Positions 8,439-16,799 of a stretch of DNA of 64,000 nt are shown here, piece by piece. Made by a program: the position numbers and the translations under genes. This stretch comes from Phytohabitans sp036906915. GTDB taxonomy: Bacteria > Actinomycetota > Actinomycetes > Mycobacteriales > Micromonosporaceae. Position 1 is the first letter of the stretch. Every line of letters starts with the position of its first letter. A model generated the notes under the pieces. That model made no database searches and was not told where the DNA came from. It saw only the letters and a program-made list of their open reading frames with translations. Location of the stretch: assembly GCF_036906915.1 (NCBI RefSeq), contig NZ_JBAKHX010000020.1:1-64000 (forward strand). Direction: 5' to 3'.

Positions 8439-9959
8439 TTGAGCACAAGCATCATCCCGGATCTGTCCGGGTACGAGGTCTGGTTCCTGACCGGCAGCCA
8501 GGGGCTGTACGGCGAGGAGACCCTGCGTCAGGTGGCCGACCAGTCGCGGGAGATCGCCCGCGTGCTCGGTGAGGCCAGCGACATCCCTGTCACCCTCACG
8601 TGGAAGCCGGTCCTCAAGGACACCGCGTCGATCCGGCGGGCCATGCTCGACGCCAACGCCGACGACAAGGTCATCGGCGTTGTGGCCTGGATGCACACCT
8701 TCTCGCCGGCCAAGATGTGGATCGCCGGGCTCGACGCCCTCGACAAGCCGCTGCTGCACCTGCACACGCAGGCCAACGTGGCGCTGCCATGGGCAGAGAT
8801 CGACATGGACTTCATGAACCTCAACCAGGCCGCCCATGGCGACCGGGAGTTCGGATACATCCAGACGCGGCTCGGCGTCGCCCGCAAGACCGTCGTCGGC
8901 CACGCCACGGACCCGCGCGTCACCGCCGCGATCGGCACCTGGTCGCGCGCCGCCGCCGGCTGGCGGGCCGCGCACGAGCTGAAGCTGGCCAGATTCGGCG
9001 ACAACATGCGCTATGTGGCGGTCACCGAGGGCGACAAGACCGAGGCTGAGTTGCGCCTCGGTGTTCAGGTTAACACTTGGGGCGTCAACGACCTGGCCGA
9101 CGCCGTGCAGGCCGCTTCCGACTCCGACATCGACGCGCTGATCAGCGAATACCTGGACCTGTACGACGTGATGCCCGCCCTGCGGCCCGGCGGCGACCGG
9201 CACGAGTCGCTGCGGTACGGCGCCGCCATCGAGGTGGGCCTGCGCAGCTTCCTGACCGGGGGCGACTTCAGCGCGTTCACTACAACGTTCGAAGACCTGG
9301 GTGCGCTGCGCCAGCTGCCCGGCCTCGCTGTGCAGCGGCTCATGGCCGACGGATACGGGTTCGGTGCCGAGGGCGACTGGAAGACGGCCGTTCTGGTGCG
9401 CATCGCGACCGTCATGGGAGCGGGACTGCCCGGCGGCGCCTCCCTGATGGAGGACTACACCTACCACATGGTGCCCGGCGAGGAGAAAATCCTGGGCGCG
9501 CACATGCTGGAGGTCAGCCCCGGCCTGACCACCTCCCGGCCCTCGCTGGAGATCCACCCGCTCGGCATCGGCGGGCGCGAAGACCCGGTGCGTCTGGTCT
9601 TCAACGCCGACTCCGGGCCCGCGCTGGTGGTGGCGCTCAGCGACATGCGCGACCGGTTCCGCCTGACCGCGAACGTCGTCGAGGTCATCCAGCCCGACGC
9701 GCCGCTGCCGAAGCTGCCGGTGGCCCGCGCGGTGTGGAAGCCCCAGCCCGACTTCCACACGTCGGCGGCGGCGTGGCTGACGGCCGGCGCCGCGCATCAC
9801 ACCGTGATGACCACGGCGGTCGGTATCGAGGCGTTCCAGGACTTCGCCGACATGGCCGGCATCGAACTCCTGACCATCGACGCGGAGACCGACCTGAGGT
9901 CCTTCACCCGCGAGATCCGTCTAAACGCGGCGTACTACCGGCTCGCCCAGGGCCTGTAG
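8439..9959 (+). CDS. araA: L-arabinose isomerase
   Basis: Converts L-arabinose to L-ribulose in the cytosol, using Mn2+ as cofactor. 506 aa, close to the family's 500. Conserved features include VWFLTGSQGLYGEETL at the N-terminus, HTFSPAKMWI, LLHLHTQANVALPW, GFGAEGDWKTA, the metal-site EDYTYH and ILGAHMLEVSP, and a C-terminal LDAETD-like stretch. The start is TTG 8439 with GAGGAG upstream; earlier in-frame codons lack a ribosome site. It stands alone: no araB, araD or arabinose transporter is adjacent. The upstream neighbour is the MocR regulator on the same strand (108 bp gap). Confidence 0.97.
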   Translation: MSTSIIPDLSGYEVWFLTGSQGLYGEETLRQVADQSREIARVLGEASDIPVTLTWKPVLKDTASIRRAMLDANADDKVIGVVAWMHTFSPAKMWIAGLDALDKPLLHLHTQANVALPWAEIDMDFMNLNQAAHGDREFGYIQTRLGVARKTVVGHATDPRVTAAIGTWSRAAAGWRAAHELKLARFGDNMRYVAVTEGDKTEAELRLGVQVNTWGVNDLADAVQAASDSDIDALISEYLDLYDVMPALRPGGDRHESLRYGAAIEVGLRSFLTGGDFSAFTTTFEDLGALRQLPGLAVQRLMADGYGFGAEGDWKTAVLVRIATVMGAGLPGGASLMEDYTYHMVPGEEKILGAHMLEVSPGLTTSRPSLEIHPLGIGGREDPVRLVFNADSGPALVVALSDMRDRFRLTANVVEVIQPDAPLPKLPVARAVWKPQPDFHTSAAAWLTAGAAHHTVMTTAVGIEAFQDFADMAGIELLTIDAETDLRSFTREIRLNAAYYRLAQGL

Positions 9960-9996
9960 CGCCCGCTACGCGGGCCGCGTGGCCTTCCATTCCGTC

Positions 9997-10071
9997 GATC
10001 AAGGGCAAACGCACGTGGGTTGATCTTTTTCCGCGTGCGTTTGCCCTTGATCCATGAGATCTTCCTTGATC
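9997..10071 (-). repeat. 76-bp GATCAAGG element, copy 2 (inverted)
   Basis: Reverse orientation. Arms are at 9997-10018 and 10031-10052 with one wobble-type difference, loop 10019-10030, and the outlying GATCAAGG word ends at 10071, again 19 bp from the arm. It starts 37 bp after the araA stop, with its right end facing that stop. It ends 21 bp before the acetyltransferase start, so that gene's leader contains the hairpin. Confidence 0.88.
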
Positions 10072-10092
10072 GACGAGCGAAAGGAGATCACG

Positions 10093-10503
10093 TTGGTCAC
10101 CGTCCGAGCCGCCACACAGGCGGACGTCGACGCGGTGCTCGCGTTCTGGCGCGTCGGGGCGGAAGGCACCAGCATCAGCGACGACCCCGACGGCGTCGCC
10201 GCGCTGATCGCGCGGGATCCCGAGGCGCTGCTGCTCGCCGAGGCCGGCGGGCAGATCGTGGGTACGGTCATCGCCGGCTGGGACGGCTGGCGCGCACACC
10301 TGTACCGGCTCGCCGTGCACCCCCACCACCGTCGCCGTGGCATCGGCACCGCGCTGCTGGAAGCGGCCGAGCGGCGGCTGCTCGCGCTGGGCGCCCGGCG
10401 CCTCGACGCGATGGTCCTCGACCGCAACGAACTCGCCCACCACGCGTGGCAGGCAGCCGGATACAGGCGCGACCCCGAATGGACCCGCTGGATCAAGAAG
10501 TAG
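10093..10503 (+). CDS. GNAT-family N-acetyltransferase
   Basis: Acetyl-CoA-dependent N-acetyltransferase, 136 aa, single GNAT domain of normal length. The acetyl-CoA signature is YRLAVHPHHRRRGIGTALLEAAERRL (R-R-x-G-I-G). The C-terminal GYRRDPEWTRW motif is typical of small RimI-like members. Substrate unknown. The start is TTG 10093, 6 nt after AAAGGAG. An ATG at 10054 would place 13 extra residues inside palindromic element copy 2 and is rejected. It stands alone between elements 2 and 3. Confidence 0.88.
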   Translation: MVTVRAATQADVDAVLAFWRVGAEGTSISDDPDGVAALIARDPEALLLAEAGGQIVGTVIAGWDGWRAHLYRLAVHPHHRRRGIGTALLEAAERRLLALGARRLDAMVLDRNELAHHAWQAAGYRRDPEWTRWIKK

Positions 10504-10560
10504 GCGCTACGGCACAGCGTGGCGCGTCGCGCTCCCCGCATGGCGCCCGTGGCGCTCCGC

Positions 10561-10636
10561 GATCAAGGACATCTGCATGGATCAAGGGCAAACGCACGTC
10601 GAAAAGAGATCAAACCACGTGCGTTCGGCCTTGATC
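10561..10636 (+). repeat. 76-bp GATCAAGG element, copy 3
   Basis: Outlying word at 10561; arms 10580-10601 and 10615-10636, with three or four mismatches (the right arm reads TTCGGCC instead of TTTGCCC). It lies between two convergent genes. Its right end faces the LacI-family stop at 10709, 72 bp away, and on that side is followed by a G-rich repeat. Confidence 0.85.
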
Positions 10637-10645
10637 GGCGGAAGA

Positions 10646-10706
10646 GACGGGGCGGCGGAGGGGCGGGGGCGGGAGGGCGGGGGCGGGAGGACGGGGCGGG
10701 AGGGCA
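10646..10706. repeat. G-rich imperfect tandem repeat
   Basis: Imperfect iterations of GGGGCGGGAGGGCG and GGGGCGGGAGGACG on the right side of element 3, extending to the LacI-family stop codon. The strand asymmetry (G on +, C on -) could allow G-quadruplex formation. Confidence 0.6.
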
Positions 10707-10708
10707 TG

Positions 10709-11698
10709 TCAGGCGCTCTCCCGCAGGACCAGTTCGGAGGCGTACGCGGTCTGCGGCGGTACCCGCGACTGTGCCAGCAGGGCCGTGACGGCCCCGGCGG
10801 CGATCTCTTCGACGGGGTGGGTGGCGGTGGTGAGCGCCGGCGCGCTCAGCGCCGCGAACGGGACGTCGTCGAAGCCCGCGACGGCGATGTCGGACGGCAC
10901 GTCGATGCCGCGCTCGCGGAGCACGGCGAGGGCGCCCAGCGCCATGGCGTCGCTGCCGGCGAACACCGCGTCGGTGTCGGGCCAGCGGTGCAGCACCTCG
11001 GCCATGCCGGCCCGCCCGCTCGCGGCGGTGAAGTCGCCGGGCACCGACCGCACGGGCAGGCCGGCGGCGTGCATCGCGGCGACGTACGCCTCGACGGGCC
11101 GATGCGTGCAGGGCATCCACTGTGGACCGGTCACCATCGCGATCCGGCGCCGGCCGGAGGCGTACAGGTGGGCGAGGGTGGCCGCGGCGGCGCCGCCGTT
11201 GTCGACGTCGAAACCGGGCACCTGCGGCGAGCCGATGCCGATCGACACCACCCGCCCGAGCAGGCGCGTGGGGACGGCGTCGATGATCGACTGGGTGGTG
11301 TTGACGAGCAGCACGCTGTGCACGCTGGGGTCGTCGGCCATCTTGTCCAGGTCGCCGGGCGCGTGCAGTGACAGCCAGCGCAGCGACACGCCGACGTCGT
11401 GCGGGGCGCACAGGGTGGCGGCGGCGCTGACCACCCGGTCGACGTACGGGTCGTGCAGCACGTCCGGGGTCGCGCCGATCACCGCCACGACGAGCCGGAA
11501 GCCGGCGCCGGTCACCAGCGCGCGGGCGGCGGGGTTCGGCGCGTACCCGAGCCGGCCGGCTGCCTCGACGACCCGGTCGCGCGTCGCGGCCGAGGCCGGC
11601 CCGTAGCCGGCGATCACGCGGGAGGCGGTCGAGCGCGACACGCCAGCCGCGCGGGCCACGTCGTCCAGCGTGGCGCGGTGTACCACCGGTCTACTCAT
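10709..11698 (-). CDS. LacI-family transcriptional repressor
   Basis: Sugar-responsive repressor, 329 aa. The N-terminal LacI helix-turn-helix is ATLDDVARAAGVSRSTASRVIAGYGPASAATRDRVVEAAGRLGYAPNPAARALV in which the recognition helix is VSRSTASRVI. A periplasmic-binding-protein-like effector domain follows, with the ESYVAA-type and GFDDVPFAALSAPALTT motifs. It is divergent from an MFS transporter. A near-perfect LacI operator lies at 11731-11744 between them, so autoregulation and control of the transporter are likely. ATG 11698 is preferred because the domain begins soon after; an ATG at 11710 adds four residues. Confidence 0.93.
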   Translation of the reverse strand: MSRPVVHRATLDDVARAAGVSRSTASRVIAGYGPASAATRDRVVEAAGRLGYAPNPAARALVTGAGFRLVVAVIGATPDVLHDPYVDRVVSAAATLCAPHDVGVSLRWLSLHAPGDLDKMADDPSVHSVLLVNTTQSIIDAVPTRLLGRVVSIGIGSPQVPGFDVDNGGAAAATLAHLYASGRRRIAMVTGPQWMPCTHRPVEAYVAAMHAAGLPVRSVPGDFTAASGRAGMAEVLHRWPDTDAVFAGSDAMALGALAVLRERGIDVPSDIAVAGFDDVPFAALSAPALTTATHPVEEIAAGAVTALLAQSRVPPQTAYASELVLRESA

Positions 11699-11730
11699 GT
11701 GAGCAATCATGCACCACCAGCCGCTTGTTC

Positions 11731-11744
11731 TGAGAGCGCTTTCA
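11731..11744. promoter_or_regulatory. LacI-type operator
   Basis: TGAGAGCGCTTTCA is palindromic around the AGCGCT core (one mismatch in the arms), the classical LacI/GalR half-site arrangement. It lies in the 63-bp divergent region between the LacI-family gene and the MFS gene. Confidence 0.65.
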
Positions 11745-11761
11745 GGGGTGGTATCGACGAC

Positions 11762-12934
11762 ATGGTCACGACCACCACCCCGCCACGGTACTTACTAACC
11801 GCCCGCAACGGCGTGGCGGTGGTCTTCGGGCTCAACGGGCTCGGCGTCGCCTCGTGGTTCGCCCGCGTGCCGGCCGCGCGCGACGCTCTCGACCTGTCCG
11901 CGGGGCGACTGGGCATGCTGCTGCTCGCGATGTCGGCGGGCGCGATCCTGGCCATGCCGACGTCCGGCGTGGTCACCCACCGGCTCGGCACGCGCCGCAC
12001 GGTCGCGGTCGCGGCGACCATCGCGGCCGGCGGCCTCGCGCTCGCCGGCCTCGGCGGCGCCATGGCGTCGATCCTCGTGGTCGGCATGGGGATCTTCGCG
12101 CTCGGGTACGGCTCGGGCACGTGCGATGTCGCCATGAACGTCGAGGGCGCGGCCGTGGAGCGCCGGCTCGACCGCACGATCATGCCGCGCTTCCACGCGG
12201 CGTGGAGCCTCGGCACGGTCGCGGGCGCGGGCATCGGCGCCGGCGGGGCGCGCCTCGGGCTTCCCCTCGCCGCGCACCTCATCCTCGCGGCGGGCATCAT
12301 GCTCGCCGGTACCCTCGTCGCCGTCCGCTCCTTCCTGGCGGTCGACCCGGACACCCCGCGCGAGAAGTCGGGCGGCGTCCTCGCCGCTTGGCGCGAGCCG
12401 CGCACGCTGTTGATCGGCCTTCTGGTACTGATCATGGCGTTCACCGAGGGCACGGCGAACGACTGGCTGGCGGTGGCGTTCGTCGACGGTCACGACGTCA
12501 CCGAGGCGGCGGGCGCGGCGACGTTCGGCGTGTTCGTGGCCGCGATGACGGCCGGGCGCACCGCCGGCACGGTCGCCATCGACCGCTGGGGCCGGGTCCG
12601 CACGCTGGCCGTCACGATCCTCGTCGCGGGCGCCGGCGCGCTGATCGCGATACTCGCCAGCTCGTGGGCGGTCGCGCTCGTGGGCGTCGCGCTGTGGGGC
12701 GTGGGAGCGTCGCTCGGCTTCCCCGTGGGCATGAGCGCGGCGGCCGACGAGGAACACCGCGCGCCCGCGCGGGTCAGCGTGGTCGCGGTGATCGGGTACA
12801 CGGCGTTCCTGGCCGGCCCGCCCTTGGTGGGCCTGCTCGGCGACCGCGTGGGCACCCTGAAGGCGCTCTTGATCGTCCCCTTGATCCTGCTGCCCGCGCT
12901 CGCGCTCGTGCCCGCTACACGCCGCCGGCAGTGA
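11762..12934 (+). CDS. MFS transporter (FucP/YbjJ-like)
   Basis: Twelve-helix major facilitator, 390 aa. The N-terminal half shows FGLNGLGVASWFARVPAARDAL followed by GxLxDRxG-type loop THRLGTRRTVAV. The second half repeats this as AIDRWGRVRTLAVT. The R-P/G-rich loop FHAAWSLGTVAGAGIGAGG resembles the YbjJ-type sugar/unknown-substrate exporters. ATG 11762 follows the LacI operator by 17 bp, so LacI binding would block its transcription. The last 20 bp overlap the convergent ROK kinase gene. The substrate is probably a sugar or sugar derivative, inferred from the regulator. Confidence 0.85.
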   Translation: MVTTTTPPRYLLTARNGVAVVFGLNGLGVASWFARVPAARDALDLSAGRLGMLLLAMSAGAILAMPTSGVVTHRLGTRRTVAVAATIAAGGLALAGLGGAMASILVVGMGIFALGYGSGTCDVAMNVEGAAVERRLDRTIMPRFHAAWSLGTVAGAGIGAGGARLGLPLAAHLILAAGIMLAGTLVAVRSFLAVDPDTPREKSGGVLAAWREPRTLLIGLLVLIMAFTEGTANDWLAVAFVDGHDVTEAAGAATFGVFVAAMTAGRTAGTVAIDRWGRVRTLAVTILVAGAGALIAILASSWAVALVGVALWGVGASLGFPVGMSAAADEEHRAPARVSVVAVIGYTAFLAGPPLVGLLGDRVGTLKALLIVPLILLPALALVPATRRRQ

Positions 12935-13943
12935 GGGCCTGCGCGGCCAGGGCGGCGCCGCGCGCGCCGGCCATGTCCAGGTCGGGTACCAATGAGAAGG
13001 TCACGGTCTCGGACTGTTCCCGCCGCAGGACGGTGTGCTCGCGGACCTTGCCGAGGAACCAGTCGCGGAACTCCGGCACCGTCTCGACGACCCCGCCGCC
13101 GACGAAGAACGCGTGCGGGTCGGTGAAGTTGGCCGCGATCGTGAAGAGCCGCCCCAGCGCCATCGCCTGCTGCTCGAAGATCGCCCGCGCGAGGGGGTCG
13201 CCCCGCTCGCCGTACGAGCGGACCAGGCGGGCCGCCTTGTCGATCGGTACGGCCGCCAGCTCGTGCCCGTCGAAGCGGGTCAGCCAGTACGGCAGCAGGT
13301 TCTTCACGATGCCGGTCAGCGAGGCGACGCTCTCGACGTCACCGCTGAACCCGCAGTTGCACCTCGGGACGGGCTGTCCCTCGGCGAGCAGCCCGTCGAG
13401 CGGGATGTGCACGTGGCCCAGCTCGCCGGCCGTGCCGGTGGCGCCCTTGACCACCTGCCCGGACTCGATGACACCGCCGCCCAGCCCGGTGCCCACGATC
13501 GCCGAGATCGACGAGCGCTGGAAGGCGTCGGCGCCGAAGTGCACGACGTGTGCGTACAGGGCCGCCGCGTTGCCGTCGTTGTTGTAGACCACGGGCCAGC
13601 CCAGCCGCGCTTCGAGGGCGCCCCGGATGTCGAACCCGTACCAGGCGGGAAGCGAGAAGTTCGTGGCGCCGCGCGAGGAGATCACCCCGTCGGCGCTGGC
13701 CGGGCCGGGCGTGTCGAGCCCCACCGCGCGTACCGCCGCCGTGTCCGTCCCGGTTAGGCGGAGGACCTGCTCGACCGAGCCGGCGAGTGCGTCGAGGGCC
13801 GCGTCAGGCCCCTGCAGCACGCAGCTCGGCGTCTCGATCATGCGGTCGACGAGGAACTGGCCAGACGAGTCGAGGAGGGTGGCATTGGTACTGGTCCCAC
13901 CCACGTCGAGACCTACGACCACGGGACCGGCTGATGCGTGCAC
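12915..13943 (-). CDS. ROK-family sugar kinase
   Basis: Cytosolic ATP-dependent sugar kinase of the ROK family, 342 aa. Phosphate-1 loop GLDVGGTSTNATLLDSSG at residues 11-28; catalytic region NNDGNAAALYAH; GTGLGGGVIESG; Zn region GELGHVHI...RCNCGFSGDVES. The canonical ROK zinc motif is CxCGxxGCxE; here the third Cys is Asp, so zinc binding may be altered. There is no N-terminal helix-turn-helix, so it is a kinase (glucose, N-acetylmannosamine or allose type) and not a repressor. Its 3' end overlaps the convergent MFS gene by 20 bp. Confidence 0.85.
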   Translation of the reverse strand: MHASAGPVVVGLDVGGTSTNATLLDSSGQFLVDRMIETPSCVLQGPDAALDALAGSVEQVLRLTGTDTAAVRAVGLDTPGPASADGVISSRGATNFSLPAWYGFDIRGALEARLGWPVVYNNDGNAAALYAHVVHFGADAFQRSSISAIVGTGLGGGVIESGQVVKGATGTAGELGHVHIPLDGLLAEGQPVPRCNCGFSGDVESVASLTGIVKNLLPYWLTRFDGHELAAVPIDKAARLVRSYGERGDPLARAIFEQQAMALGRLFTIAANFTDPHAFFVGGGVVETVPEFRDWFLGKVREHTVLRREQSETVTFSLVPDLDMAGARGAALAAQALTAGGV

Positions 13944-13980
13944 GCCTTGATCGTACGATCTGGCCGGCGCAGGTCCCTAG

Positions 13981-14040
13981 ATGACGATTGATATTGATAC
14001 AGTGATACGAACGGTGATGGGTCGGCCACACACGGTACTA
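13981..14040. promoter_or_regulatory. AT-rich divergent promoter region
   Basis: The stretch TTGATATTGATACAGTGATA within 13989-14010 is strikingly A+T-rich for this genome and carries three TGATA words. It lies between the ROK kinase and the drug-exporter gene. It probably holds promoter and operator elements, but I cannot assign -35/-10 boxes with confidence. Confidence 0.35.
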
Positions 14041-14069
14041 AATCTCTGCGGTGCGGGGAGGGACCGGCC

Positions 14070-15617
14070 ATGGTAGTGCCATTCCCCCGGCGCGCCATCG
14101 TCAGGCGCCGGCGCGCATTCGCGTTGCTTGGCACCGTGCAGGCGACGCTCATCTTCACGATCACCGTGGTCTCCGTCCCGCTACCGGCCATCGGCACGCT
14201 CTGGGGCCTCACCCGGTCCGAACTCATCCTGGTCAGCGCGGCGTACGCGCTCTCCTTCAGCGGGCTGCTCCTATTTGGCGGCCGGCTCGCCGACCGGTAC
14301 GGCGGCCGCCGCCTGCTGCTCTGGGGCCTGGCGTTCTTCGCCGCCGCCTCGACCGCGGCGGCGCTCTCGAATGGTTTTGAAATGCTGGTGGCTGCCCGCT
14401 TCGGGCAGGGGGTGGGCGCGGCGCTCGCGGCACCCGCGGCCGTGGCGGTCCTGCACCGCCTGTACGCCGACCCGGCCAGCCACCGCCGCGCGATGGCCCG
14501 ATGGGGCGGCCTGTCCGTACTCGGCGCCACCGCCGGCATCCTGACCGCGGGTGTATGCACGTGGGTGTCGTGGCGATACATGTTCGCGCCCGGGATCGTC
14601 GTGGCGACCCTCGGGCTGCTGCTCGCCCCCCGGCTCGTGCCGCGCAGCGCACCGGTCGAGCGGCCGCGGCTCGACCTGTTCGCCGCGGTTCTCGCCACCG
14701 CCGGCGTCACCCTCGTCAGCTACGGCCTCGTCGTCACCGACCAGTACCCGTGGAGCGACCCCATGGTCGCGGGGCCGCTCGGCGGTGGTGTGCTGTTGCT
14801 GGCGCTGTTCGTGGCGGTGGAGGCACGCGGGCGGTCCCCGTTGCTGCCGCTGTCCTTCCTCGACGACACCAGCCGCATCGTCGGCCTGCTCACCATCGCC
14901 TTCGCGGCGGCCGGCGCTTCGCTGATCACCCTGCTGCTCGGCCTGTACCTCCAGCAGATCCGCGACTGGACGCCCCTGCGCACCTCGGCCGCCTTCCTCC
15001 CGTACGGGATCGCGCTGCTGCTCGCGGGGCGGCTGTGCCGGCGCAGGCTGGAGCGGCGCGGCCCGTACGGCGTCATCTCGTTCGGCCTGACCTCGGCCGC
15101 CGCCGGGCTGCTCCTGCTCGCGGCGCTCGACCCGCGCACCCCGTACGTCACCGGCATCCTGCCCAGCCTCCTGCTCGTCGCCACCGGGCTGGCGCTGGCG
15201 TTCGCGGGCGCGACCGTCCTGTCGCTGGCCGGCGTGCAGGCGCGCCAGGCCGGGCTGGCCGGTGGCGTCATGAACACCGCCATGGAGGTGGGCCCGACCG
15301 TCGGGCTGACCATGCTGATGGCGGTGGCGGCGGCGCGGAGCGCGCGGCTGTCCGACGCCGGCGACGTCGTGGCGACCACTGGCGGATACGCGTGGGCGTT
15401 CGGGGCGGCGGGGGTGGCGTTCGCGCTGCTGGCCATGCTGGTGACGATCACCGACCGCCCGCGCCGCCGGCCCGACGCCGTTCCTGTGGCGGCCCTGCCC
15501 GCGAGCAACCGGCTCGCATTGCCGGCGGCCCCGCGCCGCTTCACGCCCGCCTTGGACACCAAACCCTCAACACGCCCCCCGATACCGGCGGCGACGGGCC
15601 GCTCCCCCTGGTTCTGA
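14070..15617 (+). CDS. DHA2-family MFS multidrug exporter
   Basis: Proton-driven drug exporter, 515 aa, about 14 membrane segments as in EmrB/QacA. Helix 1 begins FALLGTVQATLIFTITVVSVPLPAIG. The motif-A loop is FGGRLADRYGGRRLLLWG, motif B/C region RFGQGVGAALAAPAAVAVL followed by GGLSVLGATAGILTAGV, and the paired C-terminal motif is GLAGGVMNTAMEVGPTVGL. A basic/Pro-rich cytoplasmic tail of about 50 residues ends the protein. Start ATG with GGGAGGGACC upstream. No TetR/MarR regulator is adjacent. Substrate unknown; it may confer resistance or export a metabolite. Confidence 0.9.
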   Translation: MVVPFPRRAIVRRRRAFALLGTVQATLIFTITVVSVPLPAIGTLWGLTRSELILVSAAYALSFSGLLLFGGRLADRYGGRRLLLWGLAFFAAASTAAALSNGFEMLVAARFGQGVGAALAAPAAVAVLHRLYADPASHRRAMARWGGLSVLGATAGILTAGVCTWVSWRYMFAPGIVVATLGLLLAPRLVPRSAPVERPRLDLFAAVLATAGVTLVSYGLVVTDQYPWSDPMVAGPLGGGVLLLALFVAVEARGRSPLLPLSFLDDTSRIVGLLTIAFAAAGASLITLLLGLYLQQIRDWTPLRTSAAFLPYGIALLLAGRLCRRRLERRGPYGVISFGLTSAAAGLLLLAALDPRTPYVTGILPSLLLVATGLALAFAGATVLSLAGVQARQAGLAGGVMNTAMEVGPTVGLTMLMAVAAARSARLSDAGDVVATTGGYAWAFGAAGVAFALLAMLVTITDRPRRRPDAVPVAALPASNRLALPAAPRRFTPALDTKPSTRPPIPAATGRSPWF

Positions 15618-15707
15618 CCCCACGCACGCCCGCAGCTCCCATCCCCACCCGGCGCCCACTCACACGGCCCGCACCCGCGCGCGCCCGGGAGCCGGAGGGC
15701 AGGGAGG

Positions 15708-16673
15708 CTATGGGAGGAGGGCAGTGGTTTCGGAGGCCAGGGTTGCCATCAGGTCTGCGGCGGGGAGGGCGCGGGACAGGCCGCCGGCCTGGCCTGCCAG
15801 CATCGGGGGGTCGGGGCTCAGGTAGCGGGGCAGCGGGTAGTCGGGGGGCTCCACTGTGGACGCCTCTAGGCGATCGACGAGCGGGGTGCGCACCGCGCGG
15901 GCGTGGCGGCCGGTCAGGACCCGGGTGACGGTGGTCTCCTCACCCACCGCTCGCCGGTGCGCCTCGCTCGTGCCGGCCTCGGGGCAGCGCAGGAACGCGG
16001 TGCCGAGCTGCACGCCCTGAGCGCCGAGCATGAGGGCCGCAGCGATCCCGCGACCGTCCATGATGCCGCCGGACGCGACGACCGGCACCGACACCGCGTC
16101 GACGACCTGCGGCACGAGCGCCAGGGTGCCGATCAGCGACCGGTCGACGGGGCGGTCGAACGTGCCCCGGTGCCCGCCGGCCTCGAAGCCCTGGGCGACC
16201 ACCGCGGTGACGCCGGCCTTTTCGAGTGCGACGGCCTCGGCGACGGTGGTGGCGGTGCCGAGGATGACCGCGTCGACGCCGGCGAGCGGCGGTATCCCGA
16301 ACGTGAAGCTGAAAACCGGTACCCGCTCGGAGACTACGACGTCGAGCTGGTCGTCGAAGCTGGGCGGCGGCGGCCGCTCCGCCAGCGGTACACCGGTCAA
16401 GATGGACCACTCCGCGACGCGGTCGGTGCGCGGCGGCGGCTGCGGTGCGAAAAGGTTGACCGCGAAGGGCGCGCCGGTCAGCGACCGCAGCTCCGCGATG
16501 GCCGCGCGGAGCTGGTCGGGCGCGAGCATCGCGCCTGCGATGGAGCCGAGGCCGCCGGCGGCCGAGACGGCGGCCGCGAGGCGCGGCGTCGAGGGGCCGC
16601 CGGCCATGGGCGCCTGGATGACGGGCAGCCGGACGCCCAGCTCGCGCGCCAATGGCGTATCGCTCCAGGCCAC
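15708..16673 (-). CDS. Nitronate monooxygenase (NMO/2-NPD family)
   Basis: FMN-dependent TIM-barrel enzyme, 321 aa, that oxidises nitronates such as propionate-3-nitronate. Typical motifs are the start LGVRLPVIQAPMAGGPSTPRL, AAAVSAAGGLGSIAG, PFAVNLFAP, QGFEAGGHRG and VPVVASGGIMDGRGIAAAL with GAQGVQLGTAFL near the C-terminus. The catalytic His is in GGHRG. GTG 16673 gives the family-typical N-terminus; upstream sequence would read into the intergenic region. It is divergent from a secreted protein gene across 126 bp holding a TetR-like palindrome. The role may be detoxification of nitro compounds. Confidence 0.9.
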   Translation of the reverse strand: MAWSDTPLARELGVRLPVIQAPMAGGPSTPRLAAAVSAAGGLGSIAGAMLAPDQLRAAIAELRSLTGAPFAVNLFAPQPPPRTDRVAEWSILTGVPLAERPPPPSFDDQLDVVVSERVPVFSFTFGIPPLAGVDAVILGTATTVAEAVALEKAGVTAVVAQGFEAGGHRGTFDRPVDRSLIGTLALVPQVVDAVSVPVVASGGIMDGRGIAAALMLGAQGVQLGTAFLRCPEAGTSEAHRRAVGEETTVTRVLTGRHARAVRTPLVDRLEASTVEPPDYPLPRYLSPDPPMLAGQAGGLSRALPAADLMATLASETTALLP

Positions 16674-16753
16674 GCCGTACCCTATCGCGGCTCGGCGCGG
16701 TGGTCCGCACACATTGACGACTGCCGTTACACCTCCTAAACTCGCCGGTAACT

Positions 16754-16765
16754 TACCGATCGGTA
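16754..16765. promoter_or_regulatory. TetR-type palindrome
   Basis: TACCGATCGGTA is a perfect 12-bp palindrome 34 bp before the GTG of the secreted protein and 80 bp from the divergent monooxygenase start. ACCGATCGGT cores are common TetR-family operators in actinobacteria. No TetR gene is present in the window, so any regulator must be encoded elsewhere. Confidence 0.45.
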
Positions 16766-16799
16766 GCGACTTCTTTGCCACACTCCCGGAGGTGGAGAC

